A stretch of 64,000 nt of DNA from JABDPF01 sp036351055 (GTDB lineage: Bacteria > Pseudomonadota > Gammaproteobacteria > Xanthomonadales > SZUA-36): contig JAZBOH010000147.1 of NCBI GenBank assembly GCA_036351055.1, positions 1 through 64,000 on the forward strand. The letters run 5' to 3'. Below, in pieces: positions 7,852-16,804 of the stretch (the stretch's first letter is position 1; each line of letters begins with the position of its first letter). A program made the position numbers and the translations under genes. The notes under the pieces were generated by a model. That model searched no databases, had not been told where the DNA came from, and saw only the letters and a program-made list of their open reading frames with translations.

Positions 7852-9654
7852 CTACCTCTTGTTATCCTGTTGCAGCACGGCCAGGAATGCTTCCTGGGGG
7901 ATTTCTACGCGCCCAACCTGTTTCATGCGTTTCTTGCCCGCTTTCTGCTTTTCCAGCAATTTGCGTTTTCGTGTCACGTCACCACCGTAACACTTGGCCG
8001 TTACGTTCTTGCGCAGCGCCTTGACCGTGGTGCGCGCGATAATTTGCGAGCCGATGGCCGACTGGATGGCCACGTCAAACATCTGGCGCGGGATCAGTTC
8101 TTTCATCTTGCTCGCCAGTTCACGTCCGCGCCGCTGGGCCTGGTCACGGTGAATGATCAGCGAGAGGGCATCTACCCGCTCACCGTTGATCAACACGTCG
8201 ACACGCACAAAGGGGCCTTCCTGGAAGCGAAGGAAATGGTAGTCGAAAGACGCGTAGCCGCGACTCACCGACTTGAGACGATCGAAGAAGTCCAGCACCA
8301 CTTCAGACAACGGCAACTCATAATTGATGCTCACCTGCTTGCCCATGTAATGCAGACCTTTCTGCGCCCCGCGCTTTTCCTCGCACAGGCCGATCACAGC
8401 ACCGACGTAGTCCTGTGGCACCAGGATATTCGCCTCGATGATAGGCTCCCTGACCTCTGCAAGCTTGTTGCTGTTCGGCAGCCTGGCCGGGTTTTCCAAC
8501 AACATGACCTCGCCATCGGACATCTCGATTTCGTAAATAACCGTGGGTGAAGTGGTGATGAGGTCTACGTTGTATTCGCGCTCCAGGCGTTCCTGCACGA
8601 TGTCCATGTGCAGCAGGCCCAGAAAACCGCAGCGGAATCCAAAACCCAGGGCTTCCGAGGTTTCCGGCTCGAACCTGAGGGCCGAGTCGTTGAGTTGCAG
8701 ACGATCGAGCGCCTCACGCAAATCCGGGTAGTCGTCCGCATCGCTCGGGAACAGTCCGGCAAACACCCTGGGCTGCAGGGTTTCAAAACCCGGCAGGGGC
8801 TCGGTGGCACCGTCTTTCGCGAGTGTGATCGTGTCACCGACCGGGGCGCCGTGCACATCCTTGATACCGGCCACGAGGAAGCCGACCTCTCCGGCGGCAA
8901 TCCGCGGCCGAATTTCTCGCTTGGGCGTGAACACGCCGACCTGTTCGACCTGGTGTTGGTTACCGGAGGCCATCAACTTGATTTTTTCACCCTTGCCGAC
9001 CGAACCGTCCACCACGCGAATCAGCGAAACGATGCCCAGGTAGTTGTCAAACCACGAGTCGATGATCAACGCTTTGAATGGCTTGGACAGGTCACCCTTG
9101 GGCCGGGGAACCTGTTCGACCAGGGCTTGCAGCACGTCCTCGATGCCAATGCCGGTCTTGGCGCTGGTGCAAATCGCGTCAGCTGCCTCGATGCCGATGA
9201 TTTCCTCGATTTCCTGCTTGACCCGGTCGGGTTCGGCCGAAGGCAGGTCAATCTTGTTCAGCACGGGAATCACTTCGAGCCCGAGTTCCACCGCCGTGTA
9301 GCAGTTGGCCACGCTCTGGGCCTCGACACCCTGCGCCGCATCCACTACCAGCAGAGCACCTTCGCAAGCAGCCAGTGAGCGGGATACCTCGTAGGAAAAA
9401 TCCACGTGTCCCGGCGTGTCGATAAAATTCAGCTTGTAGACCTGGCCATCGCGTGCCTTGTAATCCAGCGTGACGCTCTGCGCCTTGATCGTGATTCCGC
9501 GCTCGCGCTCGAGTTCCATCGAATCGAGAACCTGGTTTTCCATCTCGCGCTCGGTCAGGCCATCACAGTGCTGGATAAAGCGGTCCGCCAACGTGGACTT
9601 TCCATGGTCCACGTGCGCTATGATCGAAAAATTCCTTATGCGTTCCTGATCCAT
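7852..9654 (-). CDS. lepA: Elongation factor 4 (LepA)
   Basis: Encodes 600 residues, the standard length. LepA is a ribosome-associated GTPase related to EF-G that affects initiation and can back-translocate stalled ribosomes. The N-terminal G domain shows AHVDHGKST (residues 13-21), DTPGH and NKID; the C-terminal LepA-specific domain ends in the basic segment KRKLLEKQKAGKKRMKQVG. It is the first gene after the terminator that closes the rpoE-mucD block and probably starts a lepA-lepB-DUF4845-rnc-era-recO-pdxJ transcript. Confidence 0.98.
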   Translation of the reverse strand: MDQERIRNFSIIAHVDHGKSTLADRFIQHCDGLTEREMENQVLDSMELERERGITIKAQSVTLDYKARDGQVYKLNFIDTPGHVDFSYEVSRSLAACEGALLVVDAAQGVEAQSVANCYTAVELGLEVIPVLNKIDLPSAEPDRVKQEIEEIIGIEAADAICTSAKTGIGIEDVLQALVEQVPRPKGDLSKPFKALIIDSWFDNYLGIVSLIRVVDGSVGKGEKIKLMASGNQHQVEQVGVFTPKREIRPRIAAGEVGFLVAGIKDVHGAPVGDTITLAKDGATEPLPGFETLQPRVFAGLFPSDADDYPDLREALDRLQLNDSALRFEPETSEALGFGFRCGFLGLLHMDIVQERLEREYNVDLITTSPTVIYEIEMSDGEVMLLENPARLPNSNKLAEVREPIIEANILVPQDYVGAVIGLCEEKRGAQKGLHYMGKQVSINYELPLSEVVLDFFDRLKSVSRGYASFDYHFLRFQEGPFVRVDVLINGERVDALSLIIHRDQAQRRGRELASKMKELIPRQMFDVAIQSAIGSQIIARTTVKALRKNVTAKCYGGDVTRKRKLLEKQKAGKKRMKQVGRVEIPQEAFLAVLQQDNKR

Positions 9655-9686
9655 TGATGGGCAGCCGCTAATCTTCCTGAAATATC

Positions 9687-9719
9687 AAAAAGCCATGCGC
9701 CCCAAGCGAGGCGCATGGC
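9687..9719 (-). terminator. Intrinsic terminator after mucD
   Basis: On the minus strand a perfect 10-bp stem (gccatgcgcc / ggcgcatggc, loop 8 nt) is followed by TTTTT. It separates the sigma-E block from lepA. The 164-bp gap 9655-9818 that holds it must also contain the lepA promoter; none is obvious. Confidence 0.8.
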
Positions 9720-9818
9720 CAGAAGCCAAACGGCACATTATAACCCAGTCGAAGCTGCCCCGCCCGCCAGGACGGGCAAAAGACTTTTTCTCTACAAGAC
9801 AGGTTCAACCGCCTTCGT

Positions 9819-11252
9819 TCACTCTTCCTCTTCGGAGGGCGTGTAGGCGATGTAGCGGGTTACGCCATCACGCATCACGCGCAAAGCCACGGCCTTGCCT
9901 GCTTCCAGGTTTTCAGCAATGGTCTCGAAGGATTCAACGTCTTCGACCTTCATGTTATTGATCGTCAGGATTACATCGCCCCGCCTGAGCCCCGCGCGGT
10001 AAGCCGCATCGTTGTCTACGGCAGAGACGATCACACCGCCTTCCGGGTCACCCAGTGCGCGGCGGCGGTCGTCGCTGATGGGCTCCACCGTGAGGCCCAG
10101 GACCTTGTTCCCCGCCCCGCCCTGGGTGCTGGCCGTGATGTTACCGTCTTCGTCGGCTTCCAGTGCGTCCAGAACCACCTCGAACGTTTTGCGCTTGCCG
10201 TTGCGGCTCACGACGACTTTTGCCTCGGTTCCGGGCGGGTTGGCGCCCACGATCGGCGGCAGGTCACCGGAAGTCTCGATCTCCTGGCCATCGAACTCCA
10301 GGATCACGTCACCGGACTCGATACCGCCCTTTTCGGCTGCACTGCCCGGGTTGACCGAATCCACCAGGGCGCCAACCGGTTTCTCCAGGTTGAGCGCCTC
10401 GGCCATTTCACGGGTCACTTGCTGGATCTGCACGCCCAACAGTCCGCGCGAAACCTTTCCGTGCTCACGCAGCTGCTTGACCGTAATGTTCGCCGTTTCG
10501 ATCGGTATGGAGAACGACAGGCCGATGTAGCCACCATTGGAGCTCAGAATCCAGGAGTTGATACCAACCACTTCACCGTCCAGGTTAAGCAGCGGACCAC
10601 CGGAGTTGCCACGGTTGATGGCCACGTCCGTCTGGATGAACGGCACGTACTGCTGTGCTGCATTGCTGCGCCCCTTGGCGCTGACGATTCCTGCTGTAAC
10701 CGACTGGTCAAAATTGAACGGCGAACCGATCGCGACCACCCATTCACCGGGCTTCAGGCTTTCGCTGTCGCCCAGTTTGAGCGTCGGCAGATCGTCCGCA
10801 TCGATCTTCAGCAGGGCGATGTCGCTGAGCGCATCCGAGCCGATCAATTCGGCCTTGTATTCGTGCCGGTCAGCCATGCGCACGAGGATCTCGTCGGCGC
10901 CGTCCACCACGTGGTGGTTGGTAATGATGTACCCGTCAGACTCGATGATGAATCCGGAACCTGCTCCCTGGCGGGGTTGTTGACCCCGATCGGGCATGTC
11001 GGGCCGGTCAAAGAAACGGCGGAAGAACTCAGGCATGTCTTCCGGGACCTGCGCACTCCTCTGGTCGCCGTTCAGACTGTCGCCAAACTGGGTTACCCGG
11101 ATATTGACAACCGCCGGCCCGGCTTCTTCAACCAGGCCGGTAAAATCCGGCAGACCGCTGACGCGGGCCAGGCCGGTGGTGGAAAAAGCAGTCAATGCGA
11201 CCGCCAGCAGGATAAACAGGAAACGTTTACTCACAGATATTCCTCTTTTCAT
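9819..11252 (-). CDS. mucD: Periplasmic serine protease DegP/DegQ/MucD type
   Basis: Encodes 477 residues. These trypsin-like proteases degrade misfolded periplasmic proteins. After a signal peptide (FLFILLAVALTAFSTTGLA) come the catalytic His in TNHHVVDGADE, Asp in SDIALLKID and Ser in GNSGGPLL, then two PDZ domains. As the last gene of the rpoE-rseA-rseB-rseC-mucD block it matches Pseudomonas mucD. The ATG at 11252 overlaps the rseC stop (ATGA), pointing to coupling; a GTG six codons downstream has the better ribosome binding site (GAGGA) and is a real alternative start that keeps the signal peptide. Confidence 0.96.
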   Translation of the reverse strand: MKRGISVSKRFLFILLAVALTAFSTTGLARVSGLPDFTGLVEEAGPAVVNIRVTQFGDSLNGDQRSAQVPEDMPEFFRRFFDRPDMPDRGQQPRQGAGSGFIIESDGYIITNHHVVDGADEILVRMADRHEYKAELIGSDALSDIALLKIDADDLPTLKLGDSESLKPGEWVVAIGSPFNFDQSVTAGIVSAKGRSNAAQQYVPFIQTDVAINRGNSGGPLLNLDGEVVGINSWILSSNGGYIGLSFSIPIETANITVKQLREHGKVSRGLLGVQIQQVTREMAEALNLEKPVGALVDSVNPGSAAEKGGIESGDVILEFDGQEIETSGDLPPIVGANPPGTEAKVVVSRNGKRKTFEVVLDALEADEDGNITASTQGGAGNKVLGLTVEPISDDRRRALGDPEGGVIVSAVDNDAAYRAGLRRGDVILTINNMKVEDVESFETIAENLEAGKAVALRVMRDGVTRYIAYTPSEEEE

Positions 11253-11716
11253 GATTCAGAAACCTTACATTCAACAGTTCGCAACAAGTGGACAGCGCCT
11301 TTTTGCGGAAATTCCACGGGACGGCTTCTAATGAGCCACAACACCCACGCCGCGGCGATGATCGCCGAGGCAAGGGTCGACAGGTCAATCCAGCCGCTTG
11401 CGATGTGCATTTGAGAAGCAAGCACGTGGCCTGCTATGGCACCCAGCAAACCGGCAAGCAGCGGGTAAAGATAGAGCCGGAGCACCAGTGACAGAAACAG
11501 GACCTCGGGCAGACCCACAACGACACCCTGGCCTTCTGTGGCGCCAACCGTGTTCTCAAAATCCATCTCCACCGGTTTGCGTTGCAACAGGCGGCCAAAA
11601 ACGCCGGCGCCGCAACCCTTGCCTGCATCGCAGGCACTGCAGCCTGAAGACGCGCCAATCCTTACGCTGACCCGGTTACCGGCCGCCGATAATACCTTGC
11701 CTTGCTGCTCGATCAA
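11249..11716 (-). CDS. rseC: RseC/MucC-like membrane protein
   Basis: Encodes 155 residues from a TTG start 7 bp after rseB. The family (SoxR-reducing/RseC) has a Cys-rich N-terminal cytoplasmic part, here CSACDAGKGCGAGVFG at about residues 21-36, and two membrane segments (about 72-125). RseC has a modest positive effect on sigma-E activity and relatives take part in reducing SoxR; the exact reaction here is not known. Order rpoE-rseA-rseB-rseC and a 4-bp overlap with mucD support the call. Confidence 0.9.
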   Translation of the reverse strand: MIEQQGKVLSAAGNRVSVRIGASSGCSACDAGKGCGAGVFGRLLQRKPVEMDFENTVGATEGQGVVVGLPEVLFLSLVLRLYLYPLLAGLLGAIAGHVLASQMHIASGWIDLSTLASAIIAAAWVLWLIRSRPVEFPQKGAVHLLRTVECKVSES

Positions 11717-11723
11717 AGCCGGT

Positions 11724-12707
11724 TCAGGGTGAATTCAGTTCGACGGATTTGCCGACCATTTCAACCGTCACGGCGGGAACGTTTCCGACAACCGTCACCA
11801 TCATATTGCCCGACGTACCCATGTAGGCATGCGTCGTGCCATGCTGCTGCGTGATTTCCGGGTGAGCTGGCGTGTCGCCGAGACTTTCCACGTAAACCGA
11901 TACGGCGGCCAGCCCATCGCTGTAAACCAGGTGTTCGTACTTGCTGCCGGCATCATCAACTGCCTCTATATAGCGGTGGGTCGTCAAGATGAAACCGGGC
12001 GGAAGCCGGCCGGGACGCCAATGCGGCTGACCCGATTTGCCGGCGTTTGCAGCAGGCAGCCCGGACTCCACGGCGGCGGACTTCTGCATTCGCCCGCTGG
12101 GCTTCAACTCACCGCGGTCCACTTCCGATCCCAGTTTCAGGTCGGTGAACATCAGCTTCGCCAGCGTCTGCCGCTTGCTGCCGAGCAATTCCCACTTGAG
12201 CAGAAGACCCGAGTGTTCTTCGAGCCACAGGGAATAGCCGTAACGATAGTGGTCCCGCGGCAGGACCTTGATATTGCGGCTGTTGTGCCCCGCGATGCGG
12301 CTCTTGCCGCCAAACTTGAAGGTGTATGACTGGCCGTGTTGCTCACTGCCGGCCAGTGGCAAAACCGGAAAGAACGAGCGCCTAATGGAGCGGTCCTCGA
12401 GCACCGAGCTCTCGTCTCCGCCCACCCAGCGAACGCCGTTGGAGTCGCGCAAAATTTCCCAGGGCGCCCCGGACTGGGAAACCAGTCGTTCGTGTACACC
12501 GTCCTCATCTGAAACATGGGTGATGCGCATGGTTTCCATCGCATCACCCTGCATGTAGACAAACGTGCCCTGGTAGTCCATCTGGCTCATCGCTGTCGTC
12601 ATGCGCTCAAGCCAGCCACGGGCGTCATTATCCGGGCCGGCCATAAGCGTCTGGGCGGCCAGAAGACCAAACGTGGCCACCGCGCCTATGAAGCACGCTT
12701 TTTTCAT
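11724..12707 (-). CDS. rseB: Sigma-E regulatory protein RseB/MucB
   Basis: Encodes 327 residues with an N-terminal signal peptide (GAVATFGLLAAQTLMA). RseB sits in the periplasm, binds the RseA periplasmic domain and blocks its cleavage until lipoprotein or LPS signals release it. The two-domain layout (LolA-like large domain, small C-terminal domain) and the MSQMDYQGTFVYMQGDAMETMRI segment are typical. Its ATG overlaps the rseA stop (ATGA), so the two are translationally coupled. Confidence 0.95.
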   Translation of the reverse strand: MKKACFIGAVATFGLLAAQTLMAGPDNDARGWLERMTTAMSQMDYQGTFVYMQGDAMETMRITHVSDEDGVHERLVSQSGAPWEILRDSNGVRWVGGDESSVLEDRSIRRSFFPVLPLAGSEQHGQSYTFKFGGKSRIAGHNSRNIKVLPRDHYRYGYSLWLEEHSGLLLKWELLGSKRQTLAKLMFTDLKLGSEVDRGELKPSGRMQKSAAVESGLPAANAGKSGQPHWRPGRLPPGFILTTHRYIEAVDDAGSKYEHLVYSDGLAAVSVYVESLGDTPAHPEITQQHGTTHAYMGTSGNMMVTVVGNVPAVTVEMVGKSVELNSP

Positions 12708-13354
12708 TGCAGGTCGGGGGATTTTGCCGTATCGCCTGAATCTTCTTCAACGGCCGGCTCATCGGGTTCGCCGGCGGCGGATGCATTGCTCGTCACCAGG
12801 ACCGGAACAAACGCGACAAAACCGCGGCCGCTGCTGCCACCCGTAACCTGGTAATGCCGTAACAGGTATGGGTTCATCCGCTGGCTTGAAACGGCCCGGG
12901 AACTAACATTGGCGGACGACAATCCCTGGGGGCTGGTGAATGACTCCAGCGTGCTGGTTTCGGCGACACCGCCTGCCGACTCGATGGAAGGGGCCTGCCC
13001 CGGCGCAACCGCCATCACCGCGACCAGCGCCACGGATGCGGCTACCGCCATGCCGGCCACCGGCTTGAGCCAGCGGGCTACGGAGCGGCGTGGCCTGTCT
13101 CGCCGGGCGTCGTTTTCCAAAACCTGGTTGACCCGGGAGCACAGGTCTTCCTGTGCAAACCCGCCGTCCCCGTGACGCAGGCAGTCGCGAACCACGTGGT
13201 AGCGGGCCCAGGTGGCGCAAAGTTCATCGTCGGAACCGAGGCGGCGCACCAGGAAACGGCTGGCTTCCCGGCTTATTTCACCATCCATCAGGCTGGAGAT
13301 GTGTTCACGTGTTTCTTTACTCATTTGATCTGTACCAATCCAGGTTTCGTTCAT
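12704..13354 (-). CDS. rseA: Anti-sigma-E factor RseA/MucA
   Basis: Encodes 216 residues. The N-terminal cytoplasmic domain (about residues 11-75; SSLMDGEISREASRFLVRRL, WARYHVVRDCLRHG) binds sigma-E, one membrane segment follows (about 105-125, AGMAVAASVALVAVMAVA), and the rest is periplasmic with low complexity. Regulated proteolysis of RseA frees RpoE under envelope stress. The ATG at 13354 overlaps the rpoE stop codon (ATGAATGA), suggesting coupling; an ATG ten codons on is an alternative. Confidence 0.92.
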   Translation of the reverse strand: MNETWIGTDQMSKETREHISSLMDGEISREASRFLVRRLGSDDELCATWARYHVVRDCLRHGDGGFAQEDLCSRVNQVLENDARRDRPRRSVARWLKPVAGMAVAASVALVAVMAVAPGQAPSIESAGGVAETSTLESFTSPQGLSSANVSSRAVSSQRMNPYLLRHYQVTGGSSGRGFVAFVPVLVTSNASAAGEPDEPAVEEDSGDTAKSPDLQ

Positions 13355-13932
13355 TCATTGCCCAGCAAGGGCCTGAGCTTCTCGTCGATCGCTTCGCGCG
13401 CCCTGAAAATACGTGACCGGACCGTGCCGATCGGGCAATCCATGGTCACCGCGATGTCTTCGTAACTCATGCCTTCCATTTCGCGCAACATGATCGCCGT
13501 TCTGAGGTCTTCGGGCAGCGCGGCAATCGTGTCGTACACAACGCGTTTGATTTCGTCGCGCATCAATTCATTTTCCGGAGTGCCCTGCTCCTTGAGCCGG
13601 CTCTCCATGTCGTACTGCTCGGCATCCGCCGCGTCGATGTCAAAGGCGGGTGGGCGCCGTTTACGCGCGACCAGCCAGTTCTTGGCCGTATTGATCGCGA
13701 TACGGTACAGCCAGGTATAAAACGCGCTGTCGCCACGGAACCGGTCGATCGCGCGATAGGCCTTGATAAATGCCTCCTGCGCCACGTCCATTGCTTCGGC
13801 ATGATCCGACACGTAACGCGAGACCAGGCTGATAATCCGGTGCTGGTACTTATTGATCAGCAGGTCAAAAGCGCGCTTGTCACCCTTCTGTACCCGCTCG
13901 ACCAGCAATTGATCGACCTGTGCTTCGCTCAT
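13351..13932 (-). CDS. rpoE: RNA polymerase sigma factor RpoE (AlgU type)
   Basis: Encodes 193 residues, matching E. coli RpoE (191). The extracytoplasmic-function sigma factor directs the envelope-stress response. Region 2 contains DVAQEAFIKAYRAIDRFRGDSAFYTWLYRIA and region 4 contains LPEDLRTAIMLREMEGMSYEDIAVTMDCPIGTVRSRIFRARE. The ATG at 13932 aligns with the family start (MSEAQVDQLLVERVQKGD) and has a GGAG site. The frame stays open 36 codons further, to an ATG at 14040 that also has a good AAGGAAG site, so a longer form is possible. Four downstream genes regulate its activity. Confidence 0.97.
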   Translation of the reverse strand: MSEAQVDQLLVERVQKGDKRAFDLLINKYQHRIISLVSRYVSDHAEAMDVAQEAFIKAYRAIDRFRGDSAFYTWLYRIAINTAKNWLVARKRRPPAFDIDAADAEQYDMESRLKEQGTPENELMRDEIKRVVYDTIAALPEDLRTAIMLREMEGMSYEDIAVTMDCPIGTVRSRIFRAREAIDEKLRPLLGNE

Positions 13933-14093
13933 GCGCGAACGCTCCACTGCATTTTTGTCGGCCCCTGGCGCCGGCGTGCTTTCGATCGCCGCCGGCAGTG
14001 GCTGAGCCTGAACGGCCCTGAGTTGTGTAATTGCCGCCATATGAGTCGGCTTCCTTGCTTGAGCATAACACGGTCGATGCCGCTACTGAGCCA

Positions 14094-14121
14094 TATGACA
14101 GGGTGTGTCCGGGGTAGTTCC
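14094..14121 (-). promoter_or_regulatory. Candidate sigma-E promoter for rpoE
   Basis: On the minus strand GGAACTA (14121-14115) is followed after 16 bp by TCATA (14098-14094). The sigma-E consensus is GGAACTT, 15-17 bp, TCTGA/TCAAA, and rpoE operons are usually self-activated. The match at the -10 is partial. It lies in the 307-bp stretch 13933-14239, which otherwise contains the possible 36-codon upstream extension of rpoE and the divergent promoter region of the aldehyde dehydrogenase. Confidence 0.45.
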
Positions 14122-14239
14122 CATGATTCGGGTTTATTTTCGCTAGCACCACGGGTGCAACCGGCAGGTCGCGGTGCGATAATATCCCGATAGCGTTTTT
14201 TTTTGACTCGACAAACTTCAGCAAAGGCACAAGAAAATC

Positions 14240-15757
14240 ATGGAATTTCTCAAGGAACTCGGCGTTACCGAGTTTAATCAGGGCGCCTGCTTCGGACCAG
14301 GCGAATGGGCAGAAACCAGGGACAAGGGTATCCTCGAGTCCTACAACCCGGCAACCGGCGAACTGATCGGCAGTGTTTATGGCGCTTCCGAAGACGATTA
14401 CGAGCGCATGATGCAAAAAGCACAGGAGGTTTTCATGCACTGGCGCGCCGTACCTGCCCCGCAGCGCGGTGAAGCCGTTCGCCTGTGCACCGAAGCCCTG
14501 CGCCGGCACAAGGATGCACTGGGCAGCCTGGTGGCGATGGAAATGGGCAAGATCAAGGCCGAGGGCGACGGCGAAGTACAGGAGATGATCGACATCGGCG
14601 ATTTTGCGGTTGGCCAGTCACGCATGCTGTATGGCCTGACCATGCATTCTGAACGGCCCCAGCACCGGATGTACGAGCAATGGCATCCGCTGGGAATCGT
14701 TGGTGTCATATCGGCCTTCAATTTCCCGGTCGCGGTCTGGGCCTGGAACGCATTCATCGCCGCCATTTGCGGCAACGTCACCATCTGGAAACCTTCCTCC
14801 AAGGTGCCCCTGTGCTGCACGGCGGTGCAGCACATCTGCAACAAGGCGCTCGAAGACGGTGGATTCCCGCCGATTTTCATGAGCTTTGCCGCCTGTGGTC
14901 ACGACCTCGCCAACCGCTTCGTGGAAGACGACCGCGTCAGGCTGGTTTCCTTCACCGGGTCGACCTGGGTCGGGCGTGATGTCGGCAAGCGCGTCGCCGA
15001 GCGCTTCGGTCGCAGCATTCTGGAACTGGGAGGCAACAACGCCATCATCCTGGACGAAACCGCCGACTTGAAAATGGCCATTCCCGCCATCGTTTTCGGA
15101 GCCGTGGGTACGGCCGGCCAGCGCTGCACATCCACGCGGCGGCTCTTCGTACCCGAATCCATGGTGGAAAAGGTCAGTGGCATGCTGGTGGACGCTTACC
15201 GGCAAGTTCGTATAGGCGACCCGCTGGATGACCATACGCTGATGGGCCCGCTGATCGACGCGGCCGGCGTCAGGGACTTTGAGGATGCGATTGAGAAGAT
15301 CAGACAGGCGGGCGGTGAAATCCTGACCGGCGGCAAGCGTATCGACGGTCCCGGCTCATTTGTTGAACCGACCATCGCGCGGGCCCGGAACGAATGGGAA
15401 ATCGTACAGACCGAAACTTTCGTACCGATCCTGTACCTGATCAGCTACAACGGCCTCGAAGAGGCGATCGAGATGCACAATGACGTCCCGCAGGGCCTGT
15501 CCTCGGCCATCTTCACGACCGACATGCGCAACTCGGAGCGGTTCCTGTCCTCGGTCGGCTCCGACTGTGGCATCGCCAACGTGAATATCGGGACATCCGG
15601 CGCGGAAATCGGCGGGGCATTCGGCGGCGAAAAGGAAACCGGCGGTGGCCGTGAATCCGGTTCCGATGCGTGGAAGGCCTATATGCGCCGGCAGACGAAC
15701 ACGATCAACTGGGGCAACGACCTGCCACTGGCCCAGGGCATCAAGTTCGACCTGTAA
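14240..15757 (+). CDS. amaB: ALDH7-type aldehyde dehydrogenase (alpha-aminoadipic semialdehyde / piperideine-6-carboxylate)
   Basis: Encodes 505 residues. Close resemblance to antiquitin (ALDH7A1) and bacterial AmaB is visible along the C-terminal half: ELGGNNAIIL, AVGTAGQRCTSTRRLFV with the catalytic Cys, SDCGIANVNIGTSGAEIGGAFGG, GGGRESGSDAWKAYMRR and the end DLPLAQGIKFDL. These enzymes oxidise alpha-aminoadipic semialdehyde to 2-aminoadipate with NAD+ in lysine breakdown. A glutaryl-CoA dehydrogenase gene about 2 kb downstream fits the same pathway. The gene stands alone, 21 bp upstream of pyrD on the same strand. Confidence 0.88.
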   Translation: MEFLKELGVTEFNQGACFGPGEWAETRDKGILESYNPATGELIGSVYGASEDDYERMMQKAQEVFMHWRAVPAPQRGEAVRLCTEALRRHKDALGSLVAMEMGKIKAEGDGEVQEMIDIGDFAVGQSRMLYGLTMHSERPQHRMYEQWHPLGIVGVISAFNFPVAVWAWNAFIAAICGNVTIWKPSSKVPLCCTAVQHICNKALEDGGFPPIFMSFAACGHDLANRFVEDDRVRLVSFTGSTWVGRDVGKRVAERFGRSILELGGNNAIILDETADLKMAIPAIVFGAVGTAGQRCTSTRRLFVPESMVEKVSGMLVDAYRQVRIGDPLDDHTLMGPLIDAAGVRDFEDAIEKIRQAGGEILTGGKRIDGPGSFVEPTIARARNEWEIVQTETFVPILYLISYNGLEEAIEMHNDVPQGLSSAIFTTDMRNSERFLSSVGSDCGIANVNIGTSGAEIGGAFGGEKETGGGRESGSDAWKAYMRRQTNTINWGNDLPLAQGIKFDL

Positions 15758-15778
15758 TGGTCGGGAGCAGGTAGCCGG

Positions 15779-16804
15779 ATGTTTTACAAACTGGTCCAGA
15801 AGGCGCTGTTCGCCACCGACCCGGAGACCGCCCACGAACTGACGCTGGAAGCCCTGAAACTGGGCCACTGGAGCGGGGCGACCCGGCTGCTCTGCAAGGA
15901 AAAAAACCAGCCCGTCCAATGCATGGGGCTGGAATTCCCGAACCCGGTCGGCGTGGCGCCCGGGCTGGACAAGAACGCCGACTGCTTTGAAGCGCTGGGC
16001 GACCTGGGCTTCGGTTTTGTCGAGGTGGGCACGGTCACACCGCGCCCGCAGCCCGGCAATGCGAAACCCCGTGTATTCCGGCTGACGGAGTCCCAGGCGA
16101 TGATTAACCGCCTGGGATTCAATAACAAGGGCGTAGACTACCTGGTCAAGAAGGTGAAAAACCATCGCTTCAAAGGCGTGCTCGGCATCAACATAGGCAA
16201 GAACTTCGATACGCCACTGGAGAACGCCGCGGACGACTACCTGCACTGCCTCGACAAGGTTTACCCTTACGCCGATTACGTCACCGTCAATATCTCCTCG
16301 CCCAATACCCGAAACCTGCGCGATTTGCAGGAGGAAGACCAACTCGACGCCCTGCTCGGCGCCCTGTCCAGGCGGCGCGAGGAACTGGCGGACCAGTACG
16401 ACCGCTGTGCGCCGATGGCGCTCAAGGTTTCCCCGGACCTGGAAAGCGGAGCGATACGCACGATCGCCGATATCGTCAGCCGCCATGGCATCGACGCCGT
16501 CATCGCCACCAACACCACCGTCGACCGTGACCGGGTGGCCGGTATGAAACACGCCGACGAGATGGGCGGCTTGTCCGGGGCCCCGCTCAAGGAAAAAGCC
16601 GACCGAATCCTGGCGGAATTGCGCAGGGCGCTTCCAGCTGAAATCGACATGATCGGGGTTGGCGGCATCACCTGCGGCCAGGACGCGGTGGACAAGCTCA
16701 AACGGGGCGCCAGCCTCGTCCAGTTCTACACCGGCATGGTCTACCGGGGACCGGCACTGATCACGGAGTGTCTGCAAGCCATCGCGGCTTACCGGAAAGG
16801 ATGA
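15779..16804 (+). CDS. pyrD: Dihydroorotate dehydrogenase, class 2 (quinone)
   Basis: Encodes 341 residues. It oxidises dihydroorotate to orotate in pyrimidine synthesis and passes electrons to quinone at the inner membrane. The N-terminal amphipathic segment (MFYKLVQKALFATDPETAHELTLEAL) is the class 2 membrane-binding part. FMN and active-site motifs include GVAPGLDKNADC, NRLGFNNKG, TVNISSPNTRNLR with the class 2 catalytic Ser, and IGVGGI. Its stop overlaps the murB start. Confidence 0.97.
   Translation: MFYKLVQKALFATDPETAHELTLEALKLGHWSGATRLLCKEKNQPVQCMGLEFPNPVGVAPGLDKNADCFEALGDLGFGFVEVGTVTPRPQPGNAKPRVFRLTESQAMINRLGFNNKGVDYLVKKVKNHRFKGVLGINIGKNFDTPLENAADDYLHCLDKVYPYADYVTVNISSPNTRNLRDLQEEDQLDALLGALSRRREELADQYDRCAPMALKVSPDLESGAIRTIADIVSRHGIDAVIATNTTVDRDRVAGMKHADEMGGLSGAPLKEKADRILAELRRALPAEIDMIGVGGITCGQDAVDKLKRGASLVQFYTGMVYRGPALITECLQAIAAYRKG

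Noticed and set aside
11234..11252. Certainty about the mucD start
   Set aside because: The ATG overlapping the rseC stop and the GTG six codons later, with a better ribosome binding site, cannot be told apart from sequence; the ATG is reported and the alternative noted.
15356..16777. A 473-codon minus-strand frame over pyrD
   Set aside because: Antisense shadow of a diagnostic PyrD sequence.
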